From Bacteroidales bacterium (GTDB taxonomy: Bacteria > Bacteroidota > Bacteroidia > Bacteroidales > WCHB1-69), in contig JAEETJ010000010.1 in assembly GCA_016290295.1 (NCBI GenBank), forward strand, positions 1 through 64,000: a stretch of 64,000 nucleotides of DNA. The letters are read 5' to 3'. The notes beneath the pieces were generated by a model that made no database searches, had not been told where the DNA came from, and was given only the letters and a program-made list of their open reading frames with translations. Position 1 is the first letter of the stretch; each line of letters opens with the position of its first letter. This document shows positions 1 through 6,928 of the stretch, piece after piece. Both the position numbers and the translations under genes were made by a program.

Positions 1-12
1 TAAAAATTTTAC

Positions 13-20
13 TATCTTTG
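13..20 (+). promoter_or_regulatory. -7 promoter box for the SufT-like gene
   Basis: TATCTTTG fits the Bacteroidota -7 consensus TAnnTTTG and lies 19 bases before the ATG at 40. The -33 element would fall at or outside the window edge, so only half of the promoter can be judged. Confidence 0.6.
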
Positions 21-39
21 CATTTTATTTCGTGAAGTT

Positions 40-345
40 ATGCCGACGAGAGAACAGATTATTGAAGTGCTATCCACCATTTATGACCCAGAAATTCCAG
101 TGAATATTTGGGATTTGGGTTTTATTTATAATATTGAAATTCAAGAAGATAATATTGTCAATATCCTGATGACCCTTACTGCTCCCAACTGCCCGGTAGC
201 TGAATCACTGCCGGTGGAGGTGAAGAAGAAGGTGTCAGAGATAGAGGGAGTGAAGGGCGTTTCCCTTCGTTTGACCTTCGATCCGCCCTGGGATTTTGAG
301 ATGATGAGCGACGCCGCCAAGGTGGAGATGGGATTAGACTTCTAA
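40..345 (+). CDS. MIP18/DUF59-family Fe-S cluster assembly protein (SufT/PaaD-like)
   Basis: This 101-residue protein is one MIP18 (DUF59) domain. The family helps mature or insert iron-sulfur clusters in the cytoplasm (SufT, PaaD, eukaryotic CIA2). Visible family features are DPEIPVNIWDLG (residues 16-27), the TAPNCP loop with Cys51, which is the conserved reactive cysteine, and the C-terminal DPPW motif. The length is normal for a stand-alone member. The ATG at 40 follows a TATCTTTG promoter box closely. In many Bacteroidota such a gene sits near suf genes; anything upstream is outside the window. The downstream gene rmlA is separated by a hairpin repeat and is functionally unrelated. The exact client protein cannot be told from sequence. 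Confidence 0.9.
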   Translation: MPTREQIIEVLSTIYDPEIPVNIWDLGFIYNIEIQEDNIVNILMTLTAPNCPVAESLPVEVKKKVSEIEGVKGVSLRLTFDPPWDFEMMSDAAKVEMGLDF

Positions 346-360
346 AGTAGACAGTTGAAA

Positions 361-402
361 ATTCCCCTTCTTTTAGAAGGGGTGCCCGAAGGGCGGGGTA
401 GT
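361..402 (+). repeat. REP-like double hairpin
   Basis: Two adjacent stem-loops: CCCCTTC (364-370) pairs with GAAGGGG (376-382), and GCCC (384-387) pairs with GGGC (391-394). Its complement begins ACTACCCCG and ends AGAAGGGGAATT, the same borders as the larger element at 9974-10096, so the two are copies of one repeat family. The first stem may also act as a terminator for the gene ending at 345, but there is no clear T-tract. Confidence 0.6.
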
Positions 403-433
403 AAAAAGAAACAAAACAAAAAATTATATACAT

Positions 434-1294
434 ATGAAAGGTATCATCCTTGCCGGAGGCTCCGGCACCAGATTACACCCCATCACACTTGCCATGAGCA
501 AGCAGTTGATGCCGATTTATGACAAACCGATGATTTATTATCCGCTGTCCACCTTGATGCAAGCGGGCATTCGGGATATTCTGATTATCTCCACTCCGCA
601 TGACCTGCCGCATTTTGAGCGTCTTTTGGGTGATGGCTCCCGCTTGGGTTGCAACTTCCAATATGTGGTGCAGCATGTACCCAACGGACTGGCCCAGGCA
701 TTTGTGTTAGGAGCTGATTTCATCGGCCAGGACAAAGCTGCCTTGGTGTTGGGTGACAATATTTTCTATGGTGGTGGTTTCGAAAGGCATTTGTCCGAAA
801 ACAATGATCCCGATGGTGGTGTCATTTTCGCCTATCATGTTTCCGACCCCGAACGCTATGGTGTTGTGGAGTTCAACGAGGACATGATTGCCGTTTCCAT
901 TGAAGAAAAGCCGAAACAGCCTAAGTCCAATTATGCGGTGCCGGGCTTGTATTTCTATGATAATACGGTCGTTGAGGTGGCCAAGAACATCAAACCCAGT
1001 GCTCGCGGTGAGTATGAAATTACCGACGTCAACAAATATTACCTGGCAGCTGGCAAGCTGAAAGTTTGCAAGATGGATCGTGGAACTGCTTGGCTTGACA
1101 CAGGTACTTTCAAGTCGCTGATTGATGCCACCCAGTTTGTGCAAGTGGTGGAGGAGCGTCAGGGCCTGAAAGTGGGTTGCATTGAGGAAGTGGCTTACCG
1201 TCAAGGATTTATTGATGCCGCCAAATTGGAAGAAATCGCCCAGCCGCTATTGAAGAGCGGGTACGGCAATTACCTGTTAGGGTTGATAAAATAA
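434..1294 (+). CDS. rmlA: Glucose-1-phosphate thymidylyltransferase
   Basis: RmlA makes dTDP-glucose from dTTP and glucose-1-phosphate, the first step toward dTDP-rhamnose, dTDP-Fuc4NAc and related sugars. The 286-residue length is typical. The N-terminal nucleotide-binding signature [11 protein letters not shown] lies at residues 6-16, followed by [48 protein letters not shown] and [10 protein letters not shown], all family hallmarks. rmlB, rmlC and rmlD are not in the window. The dTDP-sugar made here could feed the WecE-like transaminase at 26784-27911 if a dTDP-glucose dehydratase exists elsewhere. The ATG at 434 gives the canonical N-terminus MKGIILAGG. Confidence 0.97.
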   Translation: MKGIILAGGSGTRLHPITLAMSKQLMPIYDKPMIYYPLSTLMQAGIRDILIISTPHDLPHFERLLGDGSRLGCNFQYVVQHVPNGLAQAFVLGADFIGQDKAALVLGDNIFYGGGFERHLSENNDPDGGVIFAYHVSDPERYGVVEFNEDMIAVSIEEKPKQPKSNYAVPGLYFYDNTVVEVAKNIKPSARGEYEITDVNKYYLAAGKLKVCKMDRGTAWLDTGTFKSLIDATQFVQVVEERQGLKVGCIEEVAYRQGFIDAAKLEEIAQPLLKSGYGNYLLGLIK

Positions 1295-1340
1295 GGGAAT
1301 TTCCATTTTATACCACCGCAAAAGGTTTTAATGTACATAT

Positions 1341-1682
1341 TAAATCCCTAACGGGATATGATAGGTATAATGATATCGTGTATTCTATTGAGATTGAATC
1401 CCTTCGGGATATTATTTCCCCGTCAGGGGAATAAATATCAATAGATGTTGGTATGAATTTATCAATATTTATACCCTCGTAAGAGGGTTTAATTTCAATA
1501 GAAATCGTCAGGCGTTTCCATTCCTAATTACCCTCGCAGAGGGTTTAATATAATTATATTAAATCCCTTACGGGATAGAAATGTGTCATGATGTTCCGTA
1601 TCTATTGAAATTAAATCCCTAACGGGATATAATTGTGCTATGATACTATGTGTTCTATTGATGTTAAATCCCTAACGGGATA
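1341..1682. repeat. Cluster of eight covarying hairpin repeats, both orientations
   Basis: This 388-base gap between rmlA and the next gene holds eight short hairpins. Forward copies start near 1341, 1395, 1560, 1612 and 1665; reverse copies are at 1416-1431, 1472-1492 and 1529-1547. Most have a leader like TTCTATTGAnnTTAA before the stem. The stems differ but stay paired: ATCCC/GGGAT, TTCCCC/GGGGAA and ACCCTC/GAGGGT, around loops TAAC, TTAC, TGAC, TTC or TGC. Several forward copies are 52-54 bases apart. The last copy ends at the stop codon of the leftward gene at 1683. It resembles REP elements rather than a CRISPR array. Confidence 0.8.
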
Positions 1683-1991
1683 TTATTCCCCCGAATTATT
1701 CTTGCTTATGTATTGTCCTACAAGAACAACGATATTACTTATCAATGCTGTCACACCGAACAGGGCGTATATGAAAAAAAATAATATTGCTTCGCCTTTG
1801 CCCCACATAAAAACATCAGACAAGGGAAGAGTTAATAACCATAAGCCTACGGCGATAAGGTGAATGACATTCACGTATTTTAGGAAACGGACGTGCTTGA
1901 CAATTTGTCCATCTTTGATGGCAAAAAGCACACGCCCGCTGAGGCCAATGCTGATTGCGAATAGGAATAAAATGACTATGCCTAATACCAT
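1683..1991 (-). CDS. Small integral membrane protein, function unknown
   Basis: I do not recognise this 102-residue protein. It has three hydrophobic stretches long enough to span the membrane (about residues 2-20, 39-58 and 68-92) separated by short charged loops, so it is probably a three-pass inner-membrane protein. It lies 71 bases downstream of the kamB-like gene on the same strand and may be the last gene of the gldF-gldG-kamB-like group. Its stop codon touches the final hairpin repeat of the 1341-1682 cluster. The consistent hydrophobic pattern favours a real gene, but there is no motif to confirm it. Confidence 0.6.
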   Translation of the reverse strand: MVLGIVILFLFAISIGLSGRVLFAIKDGQIVKHVRFLKYVNVIHLIAVGLWLLTLPLSDVFMWGKGEAILFFFIYALFGVTALISNIVVLVGQYISKNNSGE

Positions 1992-2062
1992 CTTTTGTAT
2001 ATTATTAATTTCGTCTCACTAGGAATATATCTTTATTACATCTGTCCCCTGTCCCCTGACCA

Positions 2063-3073
2063 CTAAATTTGTTTCACATCATACACCGGTAACTGCAACG
2101 CCTCTGACATTTTTTCACGGAGGAGGGCGGAGTTGATGTTATAGCCAGTGGGGGAGGTGGGGTTGACACACACCGCTAACAGTTTCGCCGCATACAACAC
2201 AAATAATTGCCCGCCTTTCTTCAGGAAGGCATTGACTGACTCGGGAACGGCGAAGATTTTGGTAAAATCTTTCACGATGACAATGGTCTTGCTGATATTC
2301 GGCTGCATTCTTAGATAGTCGAAGATTTTGTCGGTGACGATGCCTCCGATGTAAAAGTTGTTGCCATATTTGAACAAGCGGTCTTTGTACTTGTCCAGCA
2401 GCAGGGTGGAGGGGATTTCCAAATCGTGCCACTGGCCCTCAGAATCCTGTGCCCATAAGCCAGAGTTGACATCGGCGAGACAGTCGGTGTTGGTGGCTGT
2501 GAAGGCAGGCAAATGGATGAGACGGCAGGTGAACTGGGTCTTGCGAATCAGCTCTGGCAGGTGGGGCGACAAGGCGGCTCCAGTGCTCAGAATGAGGCTC
2601 TCAGTGATGGTGGGGGCACCAAAACTTTTGCGGGACAGTGCACCGTCCACCAAGGTAATGTCCACGCCATAGCGAGGCATCTCGGCCAGCACTTGTTTGA
2701 GGCGGCCGGTGGAGCTGGGGCCTGAAATGATGGCCTTCCCTCGTTGCAAAGCCTTGGCGGTGACTAATCTGCCTAATGAAGTGCTGAAGTTGGAAATGTC
2801 CAGAATGTCGGAGGTAGGGCGTTTTTCCTTGTAATGTTTTTCAGAAGTGATGAAAATGGTGCCTTTGGCCAGTTCAATCTCCGGCTTGGGTGTCTCGGTC
2901 ACCTGGTCCACACTCTCGCCGTCGATACCGATAGAGGTGATGGCGATTTTCTTATCCGTCTGGTACAGCTCGCGCAACACATAATTGAGACTTTCCGTCT
3001 TGCCGGTGTTTTTCTCCATGCCGACAAACGAAACGCTTTTGTGTTGCAGGATTTGTTCAATGAGCTGTGACAC
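2063..3073 (-). CDS. P-loop ATPase resembling lysine 5,6-aminomutase reactivase subunit KamB
   Basis: A 336-residue protein with a Walker A loop, GMEKNTGKT, at residues 18-26. Further blocks TSIGIDGE (46-53), SGPSSTGR, VDGALSRKS and APTITESLILSTGA match what I recall of KamB, the ATPase that helps reactivate the B12-dependent lysine 5,6-aminomutase in lysine fermentation. No aminomutase gene (kamD/kamE) or kamC is next to it; instead it follows gldG by 6 bases. The start is a GTG (3071-3073); no ATG lies nearby in frame before the P-loop. The family assignment comes from memory of motifs, and the present context argues either for a paralogue with a new client or for chance adjacency. Confidence 0.65.
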   Translation of the reverse strand: MSQLIEQILQHKSVSFVGMEKNTGKTESLNYVLRELYQTDKKIAITSIGIDGESVDQVTETPKPEIELAKGTIFITSEKHYKEKRPTSDILDISNFSTSLGRLVTAKALQRGKAIISGPSSTGRLKQVLAEMPRYGVDITLVDGALSRKSFGAPTITESLILSTGAALSPHLPELIRKTQFTCRLIHLPAFTATNTDCLADVNSGLWAQDSEGQWHDLEIPSTLLLDKYKDRLFKYGNNFYIGGIVTDKIFDYLRMQPNISKTIVIVKDFTKIFAVPESVNAFLKKGGQLFVLYAAKLLAVCVNPTSPTGYNINSALLREKMSEALQLPVYDVKQI

Positions 3074-3079
3074 AGTGTT

Positions 3080-4837
3080 TTATTTTCTGCTATATTTAAG
3101 CTTTCGGATGATAATCAGGATAATTCCCATAATCAGAATTAATGCCAAAGGAATCACAATATTCAAAACTGAATACAGATTCTTGTGGTTTCTGATTTTG
3201 ACGGGATCCAAAGAACCGATTTTGAAGTTTTTGGCGCGGATTTGCAGCAGGTCGTCATCATCGCAGAGGTAGTTGATGCAGTTGAGCAGGAAGTCGGTGT
3301 TGTCGTACATCACGCCAGTGTAGATGTCATAGCCAGTGGGGTAGGGCTGGTTGCGCTGGCGGTCGATGAAGTTGCGGATGATGTCGCCGTCGGCCACAAA
3401 AATCTGGCGAGTGGGCTCACTCTTCTGCAAGAAACCGAGGGCTTTCATGGTGTCAAACTCAATGGGCAGGATGCCGTTAAAAGCTGACTCAAAGGAACCC
3501 TCCACGATAGCGGCGATAGGCAGGTATTTGAAAGCGTATTCCTGTAGATTAGGCGTTGCCAAGCCCACATTGATGGTAACAATGGCAGGGGCAGGCACGA
3601 TTTTGGTACGTTCTGACGTCAACAACAAGGGCGTCTTTTTCAGCTCATTTTCCTTACCTACAAAGTCGATGGTACCTGTAAAATCAGACTTTATTTCTTT
3701 GATATTGCGCACAATAGGATGATCGGTAAAGTTGACCACTTTGAGGCAATAGGGAAAGTTCATGAACTTGTATTGCTGCTGGTCGCCAATCTGGCCCACA
3801 CCGATGGGAATCTGTTGGCAGCTAAGGTCTTGGATCAGGTTGGGATTCAGACGTACACCATAGCTGAAAAACAGGTCGTTGAGGCGCAGGTTACGGGGGG
3901 TGGCGAAGAATTCGGGACGGTCCTGCAAACTGTCGGCGGAGGCGTCGGTAGCGTCGATCAGCCAGAGAATCTTGCCGCCTTTCATCAGGAACTGGTCTAT
4001 CACATACTTGTCAGCATCAGGGAAAGGCTCCGTAGGCTGGGCCACAATCAATACATCGTATTTATTGCCGCGCACAGTTAATGTTTGACTGACAGAGTCT
4101 TCAATGGCGATATTGTTTAAGGCATTCACTCTGCCGTTGATGCGCACACGGTCCACATTGTAAAAGCGTTGCAGTTGCCAAGCCATCCACGAGGTGGAAT
4201 AGAAGTCCATCTCGCCGTGTCCGTCCAGAAACGCCACCTTAGGTTTGCCTTCGGTCATGAGTTTGCGGATGGAGGAAACGAGGTTGTATTCCAGTTCCTG
4301 AATAGAGTATTCCAGCCAGTCGTTGCCGCTGGGGTCGGCTACAATCAGGGTGGCGGGATACTCCTGGTTGTGATAGGCAATCATAGCTCCCGGCACGATG
4401 TAGTGGGTGGAGAAACCGCTGGCATCCTCTCGGCTGATGGGGATAGGCTTCAGCCCCTTCTGGGCAAACTCGCCGAAAATTGTGTTGACCTCTTCTGGCG
4501 TTTTGTCCTTCACAGGATCAATAAATTCAACATGGATATTTTTGGAATAGCTTCTGAATTCCTGAAGCATATCTCTTGTTTTCTCTCTAAATAACTGATA
4601 ATCAGCAGGAAGATTGTCTCCTTTTAGAAAAACACGGATATAAACCTTGTCATCCAAGTTCTTCAGCATCTGAATCGTGGTGGGTGAAAGGGAGAGTCTT
4701 TTATCCTTGGTCAAATCAATTCTGAAGAAGAAAAAAGAAGAGAGAATATTGACGGCGATCAGGATGAGCAGGCTGACAATCAATCCGGTGATGGCATTCT
4801 TCTTAAAACGCTGGCTGTTGTTGTTTTTTTCTTTCAT
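3080..4837 (-). CDS. gldG: Gliding-motility ABC transporter auxiliary protein GldG
   Basis: GldG is the membrane-anchored auxiliary component of the GldA-GldF-GldG ABC transporter needed for gliding in some flavobacteria, and it occurs widely in Bacteroidota that do not glide. The 585-residue protein has one N-terminal membrane segment (about residues 14-36), a large periplasmic ABC-associated domain with FLDGHGEMD, YDVLIVAQPTEPF and GGKILWLIDA, and a C-terminal membrane segment (about 555-577) ending in basic residues. Its start lies 13 bases after the end of gldF. The ATPase gene gldA is not adjacent, which is common. Confidence 0.93.
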   Translation of the reverse strand: MKEKNNNSQRFKKNAITGLIVSLLILIAVNILSSFFFFRIDLTKDKRLSLSPTTIQMLKNLDDKVYIRVFLKGDNLPADYQLFREKTRDMLQEFRSYSKNIHVEFIDPVKDKTPEEVNTIFGEFAQKGLKPIPISREDASGFSTHYIVPGAMIAYHNQEYPATLIVADPSGNDWLEYSIQELEYNLVSSIRKLMTEGKPKVAFLDGHGEMDFYSTSWMAWQLQRFYNVDRVRINGRVNALNNIAIEDSVSQTLTVRGNKYDVLIVAQPTEPFPDADKYVIDQFLMKGGKILWLIDATDASADSLQDRPEFFATPRNLRLNDLFFSYGVRLNPNLIQDLSCQQIPIGVGQIGDQQQYKFMNFPYCLKVVNFTDHPIVRNIKEIKSDFTGTIDFVGKENELKKTPLLLTSERTKIVPAPAIVTINVGLATPNLQEYAFKYLPIAAIVEGSFESAFNGILPIEFDTMKALGFLQKSEPTRQIFVADGDIIRNFIDRQRNQPYPTGYDIYTGVMYDNTDFLLNCINYLCDDDDLLQIRAKNFKIGSLDPVKIRNHKNLYSVLNIVIPLALILIMGIILIIIRKLKYSRK

Positions 4838-4850
4838 GACTATAGAAGAT

Positions 4851-5582
4851 TTACCATTTTCTGTTTAACAATACGATTTTGGTGCCGAATAAGAAGAGGA
4901 ATATGACGCTGAGGAAGTATATCAGGTCGCGGCTGTCGATAACGCCTTTGCTGATAGCGGAATAGTGTTCGGCGATACCCAGGGTTTTGATGTAATAGCC
5001 GAAATTGCCGAGGGCGGAGAAGGAATAGATGAAATCGAAGGCGAAGAACATAATGAAGCAAAGCAGGGCGGCGATGATGAAGGCCACAATCTGGTTGTTG
5101 GTGATGGAAGAAGAAAACAGTCCGATGGCGATAAAAGCTGCGCCTAAAAGAACCAGTCCGAGGTAGGAGCCCCAAGTGCTGCCCATGTCGATGTTGCCCA
5201 CGGGATTACCGATGAGATACACCGTGACGACATAAACCAGTGTGGGTATCAGCGTGATAACCAGCAGGGTAAGGCAAGCTAAAAATTTAGCACCAATGAT
5301 TTGGTTGTCGGTGAGGGGTTTGGTGAACAGCAGCTCAAGGGTGCCGCTTTTCTTTTCCTCGGCAAATGACCTCATGGTGATGGCGGGCACTAAGAATATG
5401 AAGAGGAATTCCGCCACATTGAACAGGCCTTGGATGTCGGAGAGCCCGGCGAAAATAACGTTGTTGATGTTGGGGAAGACCCAGAGGAAAAGCCCTGCCA
5501 CAATGAGGAATACGGCGATGAAAATGTAGCCTAACACCGAGCTTAAAAAGGTCTTTATTTCTTTGAGATACAGACTGTACAT
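4851..5582 (-). CDS. gldF: Gliding-motility ABC transporter permease GldF
   Basis: An ABC-2-type permease of 243 residues with six hydrophobic segments. It partners GldG (next gene) and the ATPase GldA. The N-terminal MYSLYLKEIKTFLSS leads into the first membrane helix; the EEKKSGTLELLFTKPLTDNQII stretch after the second helix is the conserved cytoplasmic coupling region of this permease class. It is the first gene of the leftward group, with a TATCTTTG box 20-27 bases upstream. Transport substrate is unknown even in model organisms. Confidence 0.93.
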   Translation of the reverse strand: MYSLYLKEIKTFLSSVLGYIFIAVFLIVAGLFLWVFPNINNVIFAGLSDIQGLFNVAEFLFIFLVPAITMRSFAEEKKSGTLELLFTKPLTDNQIIGAKFLACLTLLVITLIPTLVYVVTVYLIGNPVGNIDMGSTWGSYLGLVLLGAAFIAIGLFSSSITNNQIVAFIIAALLCFIMFFAFDFIYSFSALGNFGYYIKTLGIAEHYSAISKGVIDSRDLIYFLSVIFLFLFGTKIVLLNRKW

Positions 5583-5601
5583 TTTTATTTGAATTAACTT
5601 G

Positions 5602-5609
5602 CAAAGATA
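5602..5609 (-). promoter_or_regulatory. -7 promoter box for gldF-gldG operon
   Basis: On the minus strand this reads TATCTTTG, a perfect TAnnTTTG box, 20-27 bases before the gldF ATG. I see no convincing -33 TTTG at normal spacing. Confidence 0.6.
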
Positions 5610-5742
5610 CGGAATTTTTTAATGTGCTAATTAAACTGAGAACTGAAAGTTAAAAATGACAAAAACTACTGTGGCGATATTTTCTTGTTTAGGATAGTGA
5701 TAAAAGTGCGTTATAAAGTGTTATACAATGTAAGCGATTAGT

Positions 5743-5945
5743 CGTGCTGAAAGCACGCAATCCTATTAACCCCGCATAAGCGTAGCTCAATGTGGGGTAT
5801 ACAGCAATCTGCACTACTTCAGCGTGCCGTAGGTACGCTACAGCAAGAGAATGTAGCGTACCTACGGCACGCAGACAGGACCTGTCATTGTACGCCCCAC
5901 ACAACAAGTTGTGCGGGGTTAATAGAATATAGTGCCTTTGGCACT
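5743..5945. repeat. 200-bp nested palindrome (BIME-like element)
   Basis: The 568-base gap between gldF and the FISUMP gene contains this nested inverted repeat. The core is a perfect 21-bp inverted repeat (5822-5842 with 5852-5872) around a 9-base loop. Outside it, 5763-5776 pairs perfectly with 5912-5925 (14 bp), and a TGTGGGGT region near 5790 pairs with most of the GCCCCACA region near 5896. Small hairpins with 3-base loops flank the whole: CGTGCT/AGCACG at 5743-5757 and AGTGCC/GGCACT at 5931-5945. Open frames inside have no protein-like features. Confidence 0.85.
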
Positions 5946-6060
5946 CTGCCTTGTCTTTCAAATCAGAAAAACGAAAATTTTTTGTAAATATTTGATACGA
6001 TGTGATTTACAAAAATTTCCCATTTTATTGCAATAGTAGTAAATGACTAACTGAGAATTT

Positions 6061-6088
6061 TTTTGAATTTTGGACTTTGAATTTTGAA
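6061..6088. repeat. 7-bp tandem array
   Basis: Four phased heptamers: TTTTGAA, TTTTGGA, CTTTGAA, TTTTGAA. The last unit supplies the TTTG used as the -33 element of the next promoter. Confidence 0.7.
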
Positions 6089-6112
6089 TTAAAAAAAAAT
6101 TATGTATTTTTG
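6083..6112 (+). promoter_or_regulatory. Promoter for the FISUMP lipoprotein gene
   Basis: TTTG at 6083-6086 and TATTTTTG at 6105-6112 match the Bacteroidota -33/-7 pair with an 18-base spacer. The predicted start of transcription is about 30 bases before the ATG at 6151. Confidence 0.7.
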
Positions 6113-6150
6113 CAAAAACTATTTCATGGATTAATCAAAAAAGAATTAAA

Positions 6151-6924
6151 ATGAAAAAGATATTGATATTTGGAATGATAATGGTCATTTCCGTAGCGAT
6201 GCTGATGACATCGTGCAAAAAAGACAAGGTAAAAAAAGATGAAGATAAAGTTCTGACCGATGCGGTGACTGACATTGATGGTAACAGTTATGATGCGGTG
6301 AAGTTAGGTGATCAGGTGTGGATGGCGGAGAACTTGCGTACCACGCGTTATGCAGATAGCACGCCAATTCCAGAGGGTGAGATGCCCAGTTCTGGATCCC
6401 CTTTCCGTTATGCTCCTCATGGCAATCCATCCAATGTGTCCACCTATGGTTATCTGTATAATTGGCAGGCTGTAATGCATGGTTCTAATAGCAGTAATAG
6501 TAATCCCAGCCATGTTCAGGGTGTATGTCCTGAAGGCTGGCATGTGCCCAGTAATGCGGAGTGGACAGCGTTGCTCGATTACATGAAAACACAGCCTGCA
6601 TACGTTGCAGGTGACAATACCGAGCATTTGGCTAAGGCTCTGACTGTCAATTGGGGCTGGAACACTTCTGATGAGGCAGATGCTCCTGGCAATAATCCGA
6701 GCTCAAACAACGCCACTGGATTCTCAGCCCTTCCTGCCGGTTGTTTTCATTATTTTGGAGATTATCCCAGTTTCGGTTATAATGCCAGTTTCTGGACTGC
6801 AACGGCACATGAAACATACGAAAACACGGCGTATTACCGTAATATCAATTATGGAATGGCCAATGTACAGGAAGACAGTGGCGACACTTTTTTAGGTTTT
6901 TCAGTACGCTGTGTGAAAGACTAA
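6151..6924 (+). CDS. Outer-surface lipoprotein with FISUMP domain
   Basis: A 257-residue lipoprotein. The signal peptide ends in the lipobox MTSC, with Cys22 as the lipidation site, followed by a highly charged linker. The rest is a Fibrobacter succinogenes major paralogous (FISUMP) domain: TDIDGNSYDAVKLGDQVWMAENLRT is split here across residues about 41-65, then YGYLYNWQAV, GVCPEGWHVPSNAEWTALL and the terminal GFSVRCVKD. The domain is common in surface proteins of Bacteroidota and Fibrobacteres; its biochemical role is unclear. It is transcribed from its own promoter and ends four bases before the convergent GH92 gene, with no visible terminator between them. Confidence 0.9.
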   Translation: MKKILIFGMIMVISVAMLMTSCKKDKVKKDEDKVLTDAVTDIDGNSYDAVKLGDQVWMAENLRTTRYADSTPIPEGEMPSSGSPFRYAPHGNPSNVSTYGYLYNWQAVMHGSNSSNSNPSHVQGVCPEGWHVPSNAEWTALLDYMKTQPAYVAGDNTEHLAKALTVNWGWNTSDEADAPGNNPSSNNATGFSALPAGCFHYFGDYPSFGYNASFWTATAHETYENTAYYRNINYGMANVQEDSGDTFLGFSVRCVKD

Positions 6925-6928
6925 GGTA

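Noticed and set aside
1341..1682. CRISPR array
   Set aside because: Repeats occur in both orientations, stems differ in sequence, spacing varies from about 20 to 77 bases, and no cas gene is present.
5689..5987. Small protein genes on both strands
   Set aside because: The open frames lie over the nested palindrome; the translated sequences only mirror the inverted repeat and have no start context.
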